Shown: positions 17,166-23,892 of the stretch, in pieces
Position numbering within the stretch: position 1 is the first letter of the stretch
How the letters are laid out: every line of letters begins with the position of its first letter
Source of the DNA: a virus
Direction: 5' to 3' (one strand)
Virus record (IMG/VR): IMGVR_UViG_3300032265_000802
Span: 1 to 33,503 of that record
DNA length: 33,503 nt
Notes under the pieces: model-generated
What the model was told of the DNA's origin: nothing
The model's input: only the letters and a program-made list of their open reading frames with translations
The model's database searches: none
Translations under genes and position numbers: made by a program

Positions 17166-17314
17166 TCTTCACCAATGTTATTTTCTTTAGCAAAATCATT
17201 TAAGCGGCGGTCAAGTTCTTGTTTTGCTTCAAGAATTTCATCATTTGCCCCAATAATTAAAGCAAAAATACTTTCATCTGACCAGTTAATAGATTCAACA
17301 AATTCTTTATTCAT
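17162..17314 (-). CDS. Small acidic helical protein, candidate immunity partner
   Basis: This 50-aa frame (MNKEFVESINWSDESIFALI at the start, ending ENNIGEE) begins on the base that ends the metalloprotease-domain gene (TAATG). It is acidic and predicted mostly helical. Like the preceding domain it is AT-rich compared with the surrounding genes. A small gene coupled directly behind a toxin-like C-terminal domain is the usual place for an immunity protein, but no family is recognised, and an assembly role is equally possible. Confidence 0.7.
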   Translation of the reverse strand: MNKEFVESINWSDESIFALIIGANDEILEAKQELDRRLNDFAKENNIGEE

Positions 17315-18921
17315 TATTTCCATCCAAATTCTTTTGCTAATCCAATGGCTAACTTGTTTTCTGTTAATCCCTTACTTAAATGCCATTCGGCAAACATTTC
17401 TGCATACAATTCAAAAGTATTTTCACGCGCGTATTGACTGCGTAAAGCACCTTTACTTTGATTTATTACATCTCGCATACGTTGATTACGTTCTTTTATG
17501 GCAAAAGTATCAGACTCTTTTGTGTCTATTGTGTGACCCCATTCATGGGTTAATGTATATTTCCATTTTTCTATTTCTTTTGATACTGGCATAAAGCGTT
17601 CAGTTTCATTAAATTTAACATCCGCAAAAGCTGACGGTGAAAAGAAAATAGTATCGCCACCTGAATGTGTCCATGCTTTTACACCAATACCGCTTGAATT
17701 TCTCAATGGTGCTACAACAACATTTATAGATTCTTTAGGTTGAATTTTTTGCAATTCATCTACATATTTCATTAACTTCATTTGGTCTGCAATGGAAAAT
17801 TCTTTTATTTCATTTAATCCATAGCGTTCAAATGTAACTTTCATACCGCCATTTGCATAAACGGTAGGTGCGCCTTTTTCGGCTATTACTTTATTCATTA
17901 CGGCTTCAATGTCAGACCGCATCTTTGTGAACCCATAAGTATTTTTTAAATAGTCATAAAAAATTTCTTTTACTTGTGTTTCATCAGCTTTAACCCATTC
18001 ACCGGGTTTCCATTCACGGGCGGTTGCTTGTTCAAATGTTTCTGTTTCAACTGTTGGCGATTCATCCACAATGCCATCGTGTATAACCGTATCTTCACCC
18101 TCTGGTGATACTTCAGTAACATCGCCGCTAGTGTCTGTGTTGTCTGTCTGGTCTGTGGTGTCAGTGGTATCTACGCCGCTTTCAGGAATGACAGGTAACG
18201 TGGTGCAAATACAGTTAGGGTGCGCTGGTGGGTATTCGTCACCGCTAGAAAACGTGTCACCTAATGTGATTATTTCGCCGTCATTAGGTTCACAAATTTC
18301 ACACGGGTCTGCGCCCTGCCACTCTATTTGTTCAATACCAGCATCTTTGTAATCGCTTATAGCCGCTTGGTTTAATGCGTTTGAGGTTTCAGTACGCGCT
18401 ATAACCATTGCCCGTAATGGGTCGTTAAGCACATCGTTAATCTCACTAGCTATGTCTCTAGGGCTTAACCCTTGGTCTAATCCACTGGCTAAAGCTGTGC
18501 CAATACGGTCTAGGGTAGTGGCATCCAGTTGGTCTATTAAGGCTTTATTGCCGTTTAGTAAATCAGCTAACCTGCCCTGTGGGTCTACAAGCGCGGCTGC
18601 GGCTGCGTTACCGGGTTGCCATGTAGACCAATCCAAGCCAACGGTAGCGCCTAAATCCTGTTGCGCCATGGCTTGCCCCATTACCCAACCAGTAGCGTGT
18701 GTTTGGGTTACAGCGCTTGCAAGTACCTTGTTGTTAAAGGCAATGTTTACTTTTAACCATTCACGTGCGCTGTTTGTACTTGTTGTACTTTTTATGTGGT
18801 TATGCGCCGCCCATTTAGCTGCAACCGCATCTGCATCAACACTAACCCGTAACCCTGCTTGTATTAACAGGGTATTTTGGTTAAGTAACCTGTGCTTTGC
18901 CGCTTCCCTGCGGCTTACGCT
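17314..18921 (-). CDS. MuF-like head protein with C-terminal HExxH metalloprotease domain, read by -1 frameshift from portal
   Basis: The open frame from 18921 to 17314 is 535 aa, but no ATG, GTG or TTG exists in its first 80 codons; the first ATG is at 18681. It is therefore probably entered by a -1 slip at the end of the portal gene (fusion of 613+535 aa). The first part has the MuF pattern: VIARTETSNALNQAAISDY, then DPCEICEPNDG and PPAHPNCICT. A Thr/Asp-rich linker follows. The last 230 residues hold THEWGH (His379, Glu380, His383 counted from the ATG) and NTFELYAEMFAEW, giving a possible third zinc ligand Glu, as in HExGH zincins of the anthrax lethal factor type. This C-terminal part is AT-rich. 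Initiation at 18681 alone would lose 80 well-formed residues. Confidence 0.85.
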   Translation of the reverse strand, partial: SVSRREAAKHRLLNQNTLLIQAGLRVSVDADAVAAKWAAHNHIKSTTSTNSAREWLKVNIAFNNKVLASAVTQTHATGWVMGQAMAQQDLGATVGLDWSTWQPGNAAAAALVDPQGRLADLLNGNKALIDQLDATTLDRIGTALASGLDQGLSPRDIASEINDVLNDPLRAMVIARTETSNALNQAAISDYKDAGIEQIEWQGADPCEICEPNDGEIITLGDTFSSGDEYPPAHPNCICTTLPVIPESGVDTTDTTDQTDNTDTSGDVTEVSPEGEDTVIHDGIVDESPTVETETFEQATAREWKPGEWVKADETQVKEIFYDYLKNTYGFTKMRSDIEAVMNKVIAEKGAPTVYANGGMKVTFERYGLNEIKEFSIADQMKLMKYVDELQKIQPKESINVVVAPLRNSSGIGVKAWTHSGGDTIFFSPSAFADVKFNETERFMPVSKEIEKWKYTLTHEWGHTIDTKESDTFAIKERNQRMRDVINQSKGALRSQYARENTFELYAEMFAEWHLSKGLTENKLAIGLAKEFGWK

Positions 18922-18927
18922 TTTTTT
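18899..18927 (-). promoter_or_regulatory. -1 frameshift signal joining portal and MuF module
   Basis: On the minus strand, A_AAA_AAA (18927-18921) in the portal zero frame is followed by a 6-nt spacer that contains the portal stop TAA (18917-18915), then GCCGC (18914-18910), loop AGGGAA and GCGGC (18903-18899), a perfect 5-bp GC stem. The loop AGGG could also pair with a downstream CCCT to make a pseudoknot. Heptamer, spacer length and structure all fit known -1 frameshift sites. Confidence 0.82.
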
Positions 18928-20759
18928 AGTAAGCCATCGGCTAACGCTTTAACTAAATCAAAGTCTTGTTTAGCAGCGCGGTTTAACACATCAGCATTTA
19001 ACTTATCTAATGCAAAGAACTCAAAGTCTCGTTCGGTGTTACCTTTCTTAGCCCACTTTAGAAACGCCTTAACCTCTGCCTGTGCATCAACTTGTGCGTT
19101 AGTAGCGGTTGGTTCTGGTAAGTCACCACTAGGGGCTTCCTCTGGGGTAATACCGCTTGCCGGTGCTTCTGCCGGGGTAGCGGTGTCAGTACCAAAGGCA
19201 ACTACGCCATCTGGGGTAATAAAGAACGTGTTAGCGCCGGCATGAATCATAGGCAGGTCAGCGTATGGGGAATCAACTAACGGCAAACCCATTTCAGCCT
19301 TAGCTTGGTTTATGGTGCGTTGGCCTGACTGCAGTTCAATAGAACGGCGCGTTGCACCCTCTGCGGTATCAGACTCGTTGCCTACGTTAAACCTAAATAC
19401 CAATTCACGTGGCATACCAAGGAACTTGTAACTAATGTCGCTTAGTTGGTCTTCAAGCCATTTAGTTAATGGTTCTGCACCTAGGCGCGAACCTGCTTCC
19501 GCTTCCCCTGCTTGGTGGCCAGAACCGCCTAAACCTTGTTTAGCGCTGTAGCCAATTTCGGTAGGCAACACACCATAGTGACCAGTAATGCCAGTAATGC
19601 AGTAGTTGTCAAACGTATCGTTAAACTTCTCGCTAAACCCGTTGTTATCTATTGGGTCTAATCCCGGTGGCAAAATACGTGCGCGCTTACGTTGTTCTGT
19701 CTGCCCTGCTAGGTCATCGTTAATAACGTTCTCATAAGCGCGTAATAGTTCTGGTGTTGCGGCAAATGAACCATCAGGCTTTAACCACATTTCAGGTGTA
19801 ACGCCATCGGTAAACTCTGCGCGTAACCATTGTTGGCGCTTAATGTAAAGGTCAGCTAGTGGCAGTGCGCGCTCAGTTGGGGAGAACCCATACGGTGTCC
19901 ACGTGCGGTGGTTGCGCTTTAAATAAATAAGTTCATCGGCAGAGTAACTACCGTCTTGGTCTGGGTCATCGCTGGTTGCTAGGAACTCGCCACGTGGGAA
20001 GCCGTACAAGATTTGCTGGTATGCCGGGGTGTTAGTACGTGGGTCTGGGCGCATACCTCTATCGTCTAATAGCGGTTTGATTGTTGAACCATCAAGAATA
20101 GTAAGGCTGTGCAAGTCACCCTTTAAGTCTGGGTGTGGGTAAATAGCCAGCGCATCCAGTACCAAGGTTTCCTCTATTGCCATAGATACCCAGTCTTTGA
20201 AACTTAAACCATTTATGCGGTCTGGTGTCTGCCAAAAGTCGCGCAACCGTGTTATTTCTGATTGGTACTTATCCCGTGCCTGTTGCATAGCGCGCACATC
20301 GTTGCCACCAAATTCGGCTGCAACCATTTCACTAGCGGAATCAGAAAAGGTTATATCCCATTCCATGCCTGAAACTTTGGATTTTAGTACCTCAATGCAC
20401 CGGCGCAAAATGTCTATCTGGTCAGCTGCGGTGCGCAATACCTGCCACGGTACTAAGCGGTTATCTGTTACCTGTATGTTCCATGCAACTGGGTATTCCC
20501 AGCGCCGTGGGTCTGGTCTGCCATCTTCCCCAATAGGGTTAATAGCCGCAGGTAGTAGGGGATTGTTAGGGCCAAACGGTACGCCGGCTAACCAAGGGTT
20601 GCGGTTTAGTGGTTCAAATACACCAGTGCTGTAAGCCTGTTGCGCTAGTGTGCTTAGTTCCTGTTGGGTAAACGGGGTAGCTTTAGCACCGGGCGGCAAT
20701 GATAGCGCCGTGCTTTTATCGGTATTGCTATTGCGGCGGAAGTAATCCCGTAGCGCCAT
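18915..20759 (-). CDS. Portal protein (short form; also N-terminal part of frameshift fusion)
   Basis: This is a 614-aa protein with HK97-type portal features. RRWEYPVAWNIQVTD opens the conserved part, followed by LRRCIEVLKSKVSGMEWDIT, DALAIYPHPDLKGDLHSLTI, LDGSTIKPLLDDRG, ELIYLKRNHRTWTPYGFSPT, and a C-terminal helical region with GSGHQAGEAEAGSRLGAE and QRTINQAKAEMGLPLVDSPY. It would form the dodecameric DNA channel at one capsid vertex and dock the terminase. ATG at 20759 follows the TerL stop by 2 nt. The 3' end carries the slippery heptamer, so a fraction of ribosomes should continue into the MuF-like frame. Confidence 0.92.
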   Translation of the reverse strand: MALRDYFRRNSNTDKSTALSLPPGAKATPFTQQELSTLAQQAYSTGVFEPLNRNPWLAGVPFGPNNPLLPAAINPIGEDGRPDPRRWEYPVAWNIQVTDNRLVPWQVLRTAADQIDILRRCIEVLKSKVSGMEWDITFSDSASEMVAAEFGGNDVRAMQQARDKYQSEITRLRDFWQTPDRINGLSFKDWVSMAIEETLVLDALAIYPHPDLKGDLHSLTILDGSTIKPLLDDRGMRPDPRTNTPAYQQILYGFPRGEFLATSDDPDQDGSYSADELIYLKRNHRTWTPYGFSPTERALPLADLYIKRQQWLRAEFTDGVTPEMWLKPDGSFAATPELLRAYENVINDDLAGQTEQRKRARILPPGLDPIDNNGFSEKFNDTFDNYCITGITGHYGVLPTEIGYSAKQGLGGSGHQAGEAEAGSRLGAEPLTKWLEDQLSDISYKFLGMPRELVFRFNVGNESDTAEGATRRSIELQSGQRTINQAKAEMGLPLVDSPYADLPMIHAGANTFFITPDGVVAFGTDTATPAEAPASGITPEEAPSGDLPEPTATNAQVDAQAEVKAFLKWAKKGNTERDFEFFALDKLNADVLNRAAKQDFDLVKALADGLLKKA

Positions 20760-20761
20760 TT

Positions 20762-22153
20762 TTACACTCCTAGTATGTGCGGCGTGTCAGCGTTCTCTAC
20801 TAACGCGTGTCCACATCCACTACAAACGCTGTAACTCTTAGGCATTGGTAGATTACAATTATCGCACCATACGGCTAGGTTCGACAAGTAGCCAACCAGC
20901 GCTGAGGTATCTATTAACTCAGTAGCAGCCCACACTAAGGCATCTAAACGGTCTGGTGATTTAGGGTCATCAGGTGTCCACGTGGTTAGTTGTGCTTCCA
21001 GTTTGTCTAGGTAGCCAACGTGATGGGCGCGGTTTTGCTCATAAAGGCTCGCCACTGGTTCGGCGCGTAGCTGCTTACCCCTAGTTGCGCGTACTGTCTT
21101 AACCCGTACATTAGGGTCTATTTGTTTAATAATGGTAGGTATCATGTCACCGCCGTTATTTACTTCCGCAACAATGGCATCCGCGTTATGTTCCCGGTAG
21201 GCATCTATAGCCCGTTGCGCCCAACCCATGGGGCTTGCCTTAATGGTGTAGTCAGCCAACACATACAAGCTACCTTGGTTATCCTTACCAGCCACCACAA
21301 TGCCAGTATCATCGCTATCCTCACCGCTAGTAACGGCTGGGTCTACCGCTACCACAATGCGTTGTAGGTCTACTGGGGCTTTATCTACCCGGTTGCGGTC
21401 TATGTTGTCCTGCAACCACAGTGCGCCCTCTGTGTCTTCTAGTATCTCGCCCTCTAGTTCTTGCCTACCCAACCTTGTGCCGGCGTACCGGGCTTGCAGT
21501 TCCACTAGCGCACTAGCAGCTAGGTTGGCTTTGTTTTCAAACGTGCTACCACGGGTAATAAACACCGTGCCATCCTCACGCTTAACAAGGTTGCGTACTA
21601 AGGGTTTGGGCTTTGGTGTGGTGGTAAATACGGTTTGTGGTTTCTCGCCTAGGCGTAAGCCAAACTGCAACTGGTCAAAGGCTTCAGGGTATTTCCATGC
21701 CGCTAACTCATCACCCCACGCACCGTGGAACTGTGGCCCACGTAAGCGCTCTGGTTCATCAGCGCTAAACAACTTAATACGGCTACCGTTAAGCAGAAAC
21801 AATTCACCCATAGACCTATTCCAGCCGTTAGGTTCACGCAATGCGCCATACCTACGTAGTACAGCTAGTAGTCCACTATCGCCCTCAACGCACGTATCAC
21901 GGGCATCAGCAAAGGTTGGCGCTACTACTGCCCAACGGCTTTTAGGTTGCTGTATGGCTTTCCACGCCAACCATTCCGCGCCTGTACGGGTCTTACCCCA
22001 ACCACGCCCACTAAGGATAAGCCAGATAGACCAATCAGTATTAGGCGGTAGTTGGCTTTCCCGTGCTTGTTGGTGTGTCCAAACTATCCGCGCCCCTGCT
22101 ATCCGCTGCTTGTAAGAGCTGGGCAAGACGTTCGACTTCTCTGTCAATTTCAC
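20762..22153 (-). CDS. Terminase large subunit
   Basis: This 463-aa protein packages and cuts phage DNA. ATPase: Walker A GRGWGKT at 49-55 and Walker B-like GAWGDE at 144-149, with TTTPKPKPLVRNLV as the coupling motif. RNase H-type nuclease: VVAVDPAVTSGEDSDDTG (Asp271), IVAEVNNGGDM (Glu330) and SPDRLDALVWA (Asp404). An additional C-terminal four-Cys zinc ribbon (Cys430, 433, 444, 447) is not part of the standard terminase. The GTG start at 22153 has GAAGG upstream and makes a 113-nt overlap with the small subunit gene; no later start keeps the full ATPase domain. Confidence 0.95.
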   Translation of the reverse strand: MKLTEKSNVLPSSYKQRIAGARIVWTHQQARESQLPPNTDWSIWLILSGRGWGKTRTGAEWLAWKAIQQPKSRWAVVAPTFADARDTCVEGDSGLLAVLRRYGALREPNGWNRSMGELFLLNGSRIKLFSADEPERLRGPQFHGAWGDELAAWKYPEAFDQLQFGLRLGEKPQTVFTTTPKPKPLVRNLVKREDGTVFITRGSTFENKANLAASALVELQARYAGTRLGRQELEGEILEDTEGALWLQDNIDRNRVDKAPVDLQRIVVAVDPAVTSGEDSDDTGIVVAGKDNQGSLYVLADYTIKASPMGWAQRAIDAYREHNADAIVAEVNNGGDMIPTIIKQIDPNVRVKTVRATRGKQLRAEPVASLYEQNRAHHVGYLDKLEAQLTTWTPDDPKSPDRLDALVWAATELIDTSALVGYLSNLAVWCDNCNLPMPKSYSVCSGCGHALVENADTPHILGV

Positions 22154-22523
22154 TACCGCCTTCGTATGTGGTTACTTCTACCTGTTGGCGCATTGGCATA
22201 TCTAAACCAAACAACTTAGCCCGGCGTTCCATAACCCGTAGAAAACTGTTTACAGCTGCTACATCGCCTTGTAAAACTTTACTCCATAGTGCTGCTTGCG
22301 CTATGTCTAAACGGTCGGCTTCAACCTTGCGCAGTTCCTCTACCTCACTGTAGATAATGCGCTTACAGGCACGTACATAGGCTTGGTGTGCGCCTGATGG
22401 GTCTTTGTAGCCAACCCGTTCAGCAATCATGTCAAAGGTTAATCCGCCACGGCGTAGTTTTAATACCTCTGCTTCCCGTTCAAGGATTTCAGGGGTTATG
22501 CGTGAAGGTCTTGATTTTGCCAT
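22041..22523 (-). CDS. Terminase small subunit (probable)
   Basis: Starting at ATG 22523 the protein has 160 aa (MAKSRPSRITPEILEREAEV). A helix-turn-helix segment at about 20-50 (RRGGLTFDMIAERVGYKDPS) is followed by long helices (ELRKVEADRLDIAQAALWSK, then AVNSFLRVMERRAKLFGLD), the pattern of small terminases that bind the packaging site. The frame is open further up to a GTG at 22625, but that extension would pass through a terminator hairpin and lacks coding character. The gene overlaps TerL. A promoter-like motif ends 6 nt before the ATG, so the mRNA may be leaderless. Confidence 0.85.
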   Translation of the reverse strand: MAKSRPSRITPEILEREAEVLKLRRGGLTFDMIAERVGYKDPSGAHQAYVRACKRIIYSEVEELRKVEADRLDIAQAALWSKVLQGDVAAVNSFLRVMERRAKLFGLDMPMRQQVEVTTYEGGSEIDREVERLAQLLQAADSRGADSLDTPTSTGKPTTA

Positions 22524-22525
22524 AG

Positions 22526-22645
22526 TTACATTGTATCGCTTATTTGTTTTGTATGTTTTATGGTTACGGGCAACAAAAAACCACCCCGTAGGGTGGCTTG
22601 TTTGTTTACTGGTGTAGCTAACCAATCTTCTTTTTTAATAATCAT
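22526..22645 (-). CDS. 39-aa ORF spanning a terminator (possible leader peptide)
   Basis: ATG at 22645 is preceded by AAAGAGG with 6-nt spacing, the clearest ribosome binding site in this interval. The peptide starts MIIKKEDWLATPVNKQATLR and ends at TAA two bases before the terS ATG. Its codons run straight through the terminator hairpin at 22581-22596. It may be a leader peptide whose translation opens the hairpin, or a small gene coupled to terS. The reading frame alone is too short to prove coding. Confidence 0.45.
   Translation of the reverse strand: MIIKKEDWLATPVNKQATLRGGFLLPVTIKHTKQISDTM
22530..22549 (-). promoter_or_regulatory. Late promoter with shared motif; leaderless terS start
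   Basis: On the minus strand AAACAAATAAGCGA is followed directly by TACAAT, a good -10 hexamer. The same core, AAACAAATRGGCGTA, occurs in both divergent promoters at 30.4-30.5 kb. The TACAAT ends 6 nt before the terS ATG, so transcription would start at or near the start codon. No clear -35 box is visible. It lies just downstream of a terminator, as a new promoter should. Confidence 0.6.
22575..22596 (-). terminator. Rho-independent terminator upstream of terS
   Basis: On the minus strand CCACCC-TACG-GGGTGG forms a 6-bp GC-rich stem with a 4-nt loop, followed at once by TTTTTT and GTTG. It should stop leftward transcription coming from the recombination/regulation operon, separating it from the late operon. 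This is the strongest intrinsic terminator on the minus strand in the window. Confidence 0.8.
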
Positions 22646-22666
22646 TTCATACCTCTTTGGTTATGT

Positions 22667-22698
22667 GGTGGTGGCTGCAAGGGTAAACAACCACCACC
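22667..22698. repeat. GGTGGTGG/CCACCACC hairpin in terS leader
   Basis: The arms 22667-22674 (GGTGGTGG) and 22691-22698 (CCACCACC) are exact complements around a 16-nt loop. It sits just upstream, in the minus direction, of the ribosome binding site of the 39-aa ORF. The GGTGGTGG arm could also pair with CCACCC of the terminator stem, so it may be an alternative structure; this was not folded computationally. Confidence 0.55.
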
Positions 22699-22708
22699 CA
22701 TACCTGCC

Positions 22709-22738
22709 GTTGCTAAACGCTTCCCCACATTTAGCAAC
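22709..22738. repeat. Perfect 9-bp inverted repeat containing GTTGCTAAA
   Basis: GTTGCTAAA (22709-22717) and TTTAGCAAC (22730-22738) are perfect complements around a 12-nt loop. On the plus strand it is followed by AGTTTTTATTT, so it could end a plus-strand transcript, but no plus-strand gene leads into it. The 11-mer TGTTGCTAAAT recurs in the control region at 30450-30460, which favours a protein binding site (operator). Confidence 0.6.
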
Positions 22739-22761
22739 AGTTTTTATTTAGTTATGTTTTC

Positions 22762-22953
22762 CTAACCTTGTGGGTTAGAAACCTGTGTGCGTTCATCTGC
22801 CATGTAAGCTGCAATAAGGGCTTTAGTAAACCGCCCACGTTCGCCTACCTTGTAGCCATTGGCGTTAGCCCAGTAGCGTACATCTTTACTGTTAAGCCCC
22901 ATTAGTTTGGCTGTAACTGTGTCTGTGTATTTGCGTTTAACTAATTTATCCAT
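22762..22953 (-). CDS. Lsr2-type DNA-binding domain protein
   Basis: This 63-aa protein contains DVRYWANANGYKVGERGRFT, which lines up with the C-terminal DNA-binding domain of Lsr2, the actinobacterial H-NS-like silencer (consensus VRxWAxxxGxxVxxRGRIxxxLxxAY). The RGR at 39-41 is the minor-groove AT-hook-like element. The Lsr2 N-terminal dimerisation/oligomerisation domain is absent. It lies last in the regulation operon, just before the late operon leader. It could bind AT-rich DNA to regulate phage genes or compete with host Lsr2; either role is inference. Confidence 0.8.
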   Translation of the reverse strand: MDKLVKRKYTDTVTAKLMGLNSKDVRYWANANGYKVGERGRFTKALIAAYMADERTQVSNPQG

Positions 22954-22956
22954 TGG

Positions 22957-23169
22957 TTATACCTCTACCGTTTCTTCTGGGTTGTAGTTGCGCGCAATTT
23001 GTTCTGCCTTAATTAGTCCAGCGCTTAATCCGTAAAGGTCACCTGATGCCTGTACGTATTCCTTGTACACAGCTAACTCATCTGCAATTAAGTTAGACAA
23101 CAACTGCGTTACTTTAATGGCTTGGTATTGCCCATTAAGTAATTCCTGTACTGCTTGTGCGCGTTTCAT
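22957..23169 (-). CDS. Small helical protein, 70 aa
   Basis: This 70-aa protein starts MKRAQAVQELLNGQYQAIKV. It is predicted almost wholly helical, with VTQLLSNLIADELAVYKEYV as a central amphipathic helix and an acidic end NPEETVEV. It lies between SSB and the Lsr2-like gene with gaps of 0 and 3 nt, so it is surely co-translated. No family is recognised; a small DNA-metabolism accessory protein is possible. Confidence 0.7.
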   Translation of the reverse strand: MKRAQAVQELLNGQYQAIKVTQLLSNLIADELAVYKEYVQASGDLYGLSAGLIKAEQIARNYNPEETVEV

Positions 23170-23532
23170 TTAGAACGGTACTTCCGCGCTTTGTGCATCG
23201 CGCTTGCGTGTAGGTATTACACCAACCCAATCGGCATCTACAGCCAAATCGGTTTTAGTTTCCCCTGCTTTTGTTTCGTAAGTATGGGTAGCAAACTTGC
23301 CACTAAACCCAACCAACATGCCTTTGGATGCACTATCCACAAATTCCTCTGCGTTTTTCCACAGGCTAACTCTGTACCACAAGGTATCTTTGTCTATCCA
23401 TGTTTCATTGTCTTTAGTCCGTGGGGTTACCGCCACGCTAAAGTTTGCAACTGCCCTGCCGGTTTGTGTAAATGAAATGTCTGGGTCATTACCCAACCGC
23501 CCTACAGCCACAATAGTTGGCTCACCTGCCAT
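23170..23532 (-). CDS. ssb: Single-stranded DNA-binding protein
   Basis: This 120-aa protein has the OB-fold pattern of bacterial SSB: PTIVAVGRLGNDPDISFTQTG, VANFSVAVTPRT, LWYRVSLWKNAEEFVDSAS, GMLVGFSGKFATHTYETKAG. It ends AEVPF, a short form of the acidic C-terminal tip with terminal Pro-Phe that recruits partner proteins; the long Gly/Pro-rich linker of host SSB is missing. It protects single strands in replication and recombination. The neighbours are nuclease and annealing genes of the same operon. Confidence 0.9.
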   Translation of the reverse strand: MAGEPTIVAVGRLGNDPDISFTQTGRAVANFSVAVTPRTKDNETWIDKDTLWYRVSLWKNAEEFVDSASKGMLVGFSGKFATHTYETKAGETKTDLAVDADWVGVIPTRKRDAQSAEVPF

Positions 23533-23547
23533 GCCTTCACTCCCTAA

Positions 23548-23892
23548 TTAGTTTGCGGTTATTACACCGCCATCATTTGTTAGCAAAACCCTAGCATTAC
23601 TTTGGTACACCAGCGCAACCTCACTTGGTTCAGCCCAACTGGCCACCATAAAACCATTATCTGTAGCCCATTTGGGGTTTAGGTGGATGCTGTTAGTGCC
23701 TAAGTTATGGCACTTGTGGTGTACGGCTACAAGGTTTGATAGTTCATTAGTACCGCCCCGGCTACGTAGCTTGCGGTGGTGTACTGCCCAGTTATCGCTT
23801 AAAGGGTGGGCACACATCTCACAATACCCACTGCACCGGGCGTACAGCTGCGCCCTTGTGTTGGCGTTTATACCTGCCAAGTAAAGCCACAC
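23548..23892 (-). CDS. HNH endonuclease
   Basis: This 114-aa protein has the HNH pattern: zinc-binding CxxC in CSGYCEMC, then WAVHHRKLRSRGG, ELSNLVAVHHKCHN, i.e. His, Asn and His of the beta-beta-alpha-metal fold plus the second Cys/His zinc pair. It starts at GTG 23892, overlapping the upstream gene by 25 nt; a TTG five codons in is an alternative. In many phages an HNH nuclease beside the terminase helps packaging, but this one lies in the recombination operon, about 1 kb from terS. Either role or homing is possible. Confidence 0.85.
   Translation of the reverse strand: MWLYLAGINANTRAQLYARCSGYCEMCAHPLSDNWAVHHRKLRSRGGTNELSNLVAVHHKCHNLGTNSIHLNPKWATDNGFMVASWAEPSEVALVYQSNARVLLTNDGGVITAN

Noticed and set aside
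22041-22625. Upstream GTG start for the small terminase (194 aa)
   Set aside because: The extra 34 residues cross the terminator hairpin and the promoter-like motif and do not look like protein; ATG 22523 fits better.
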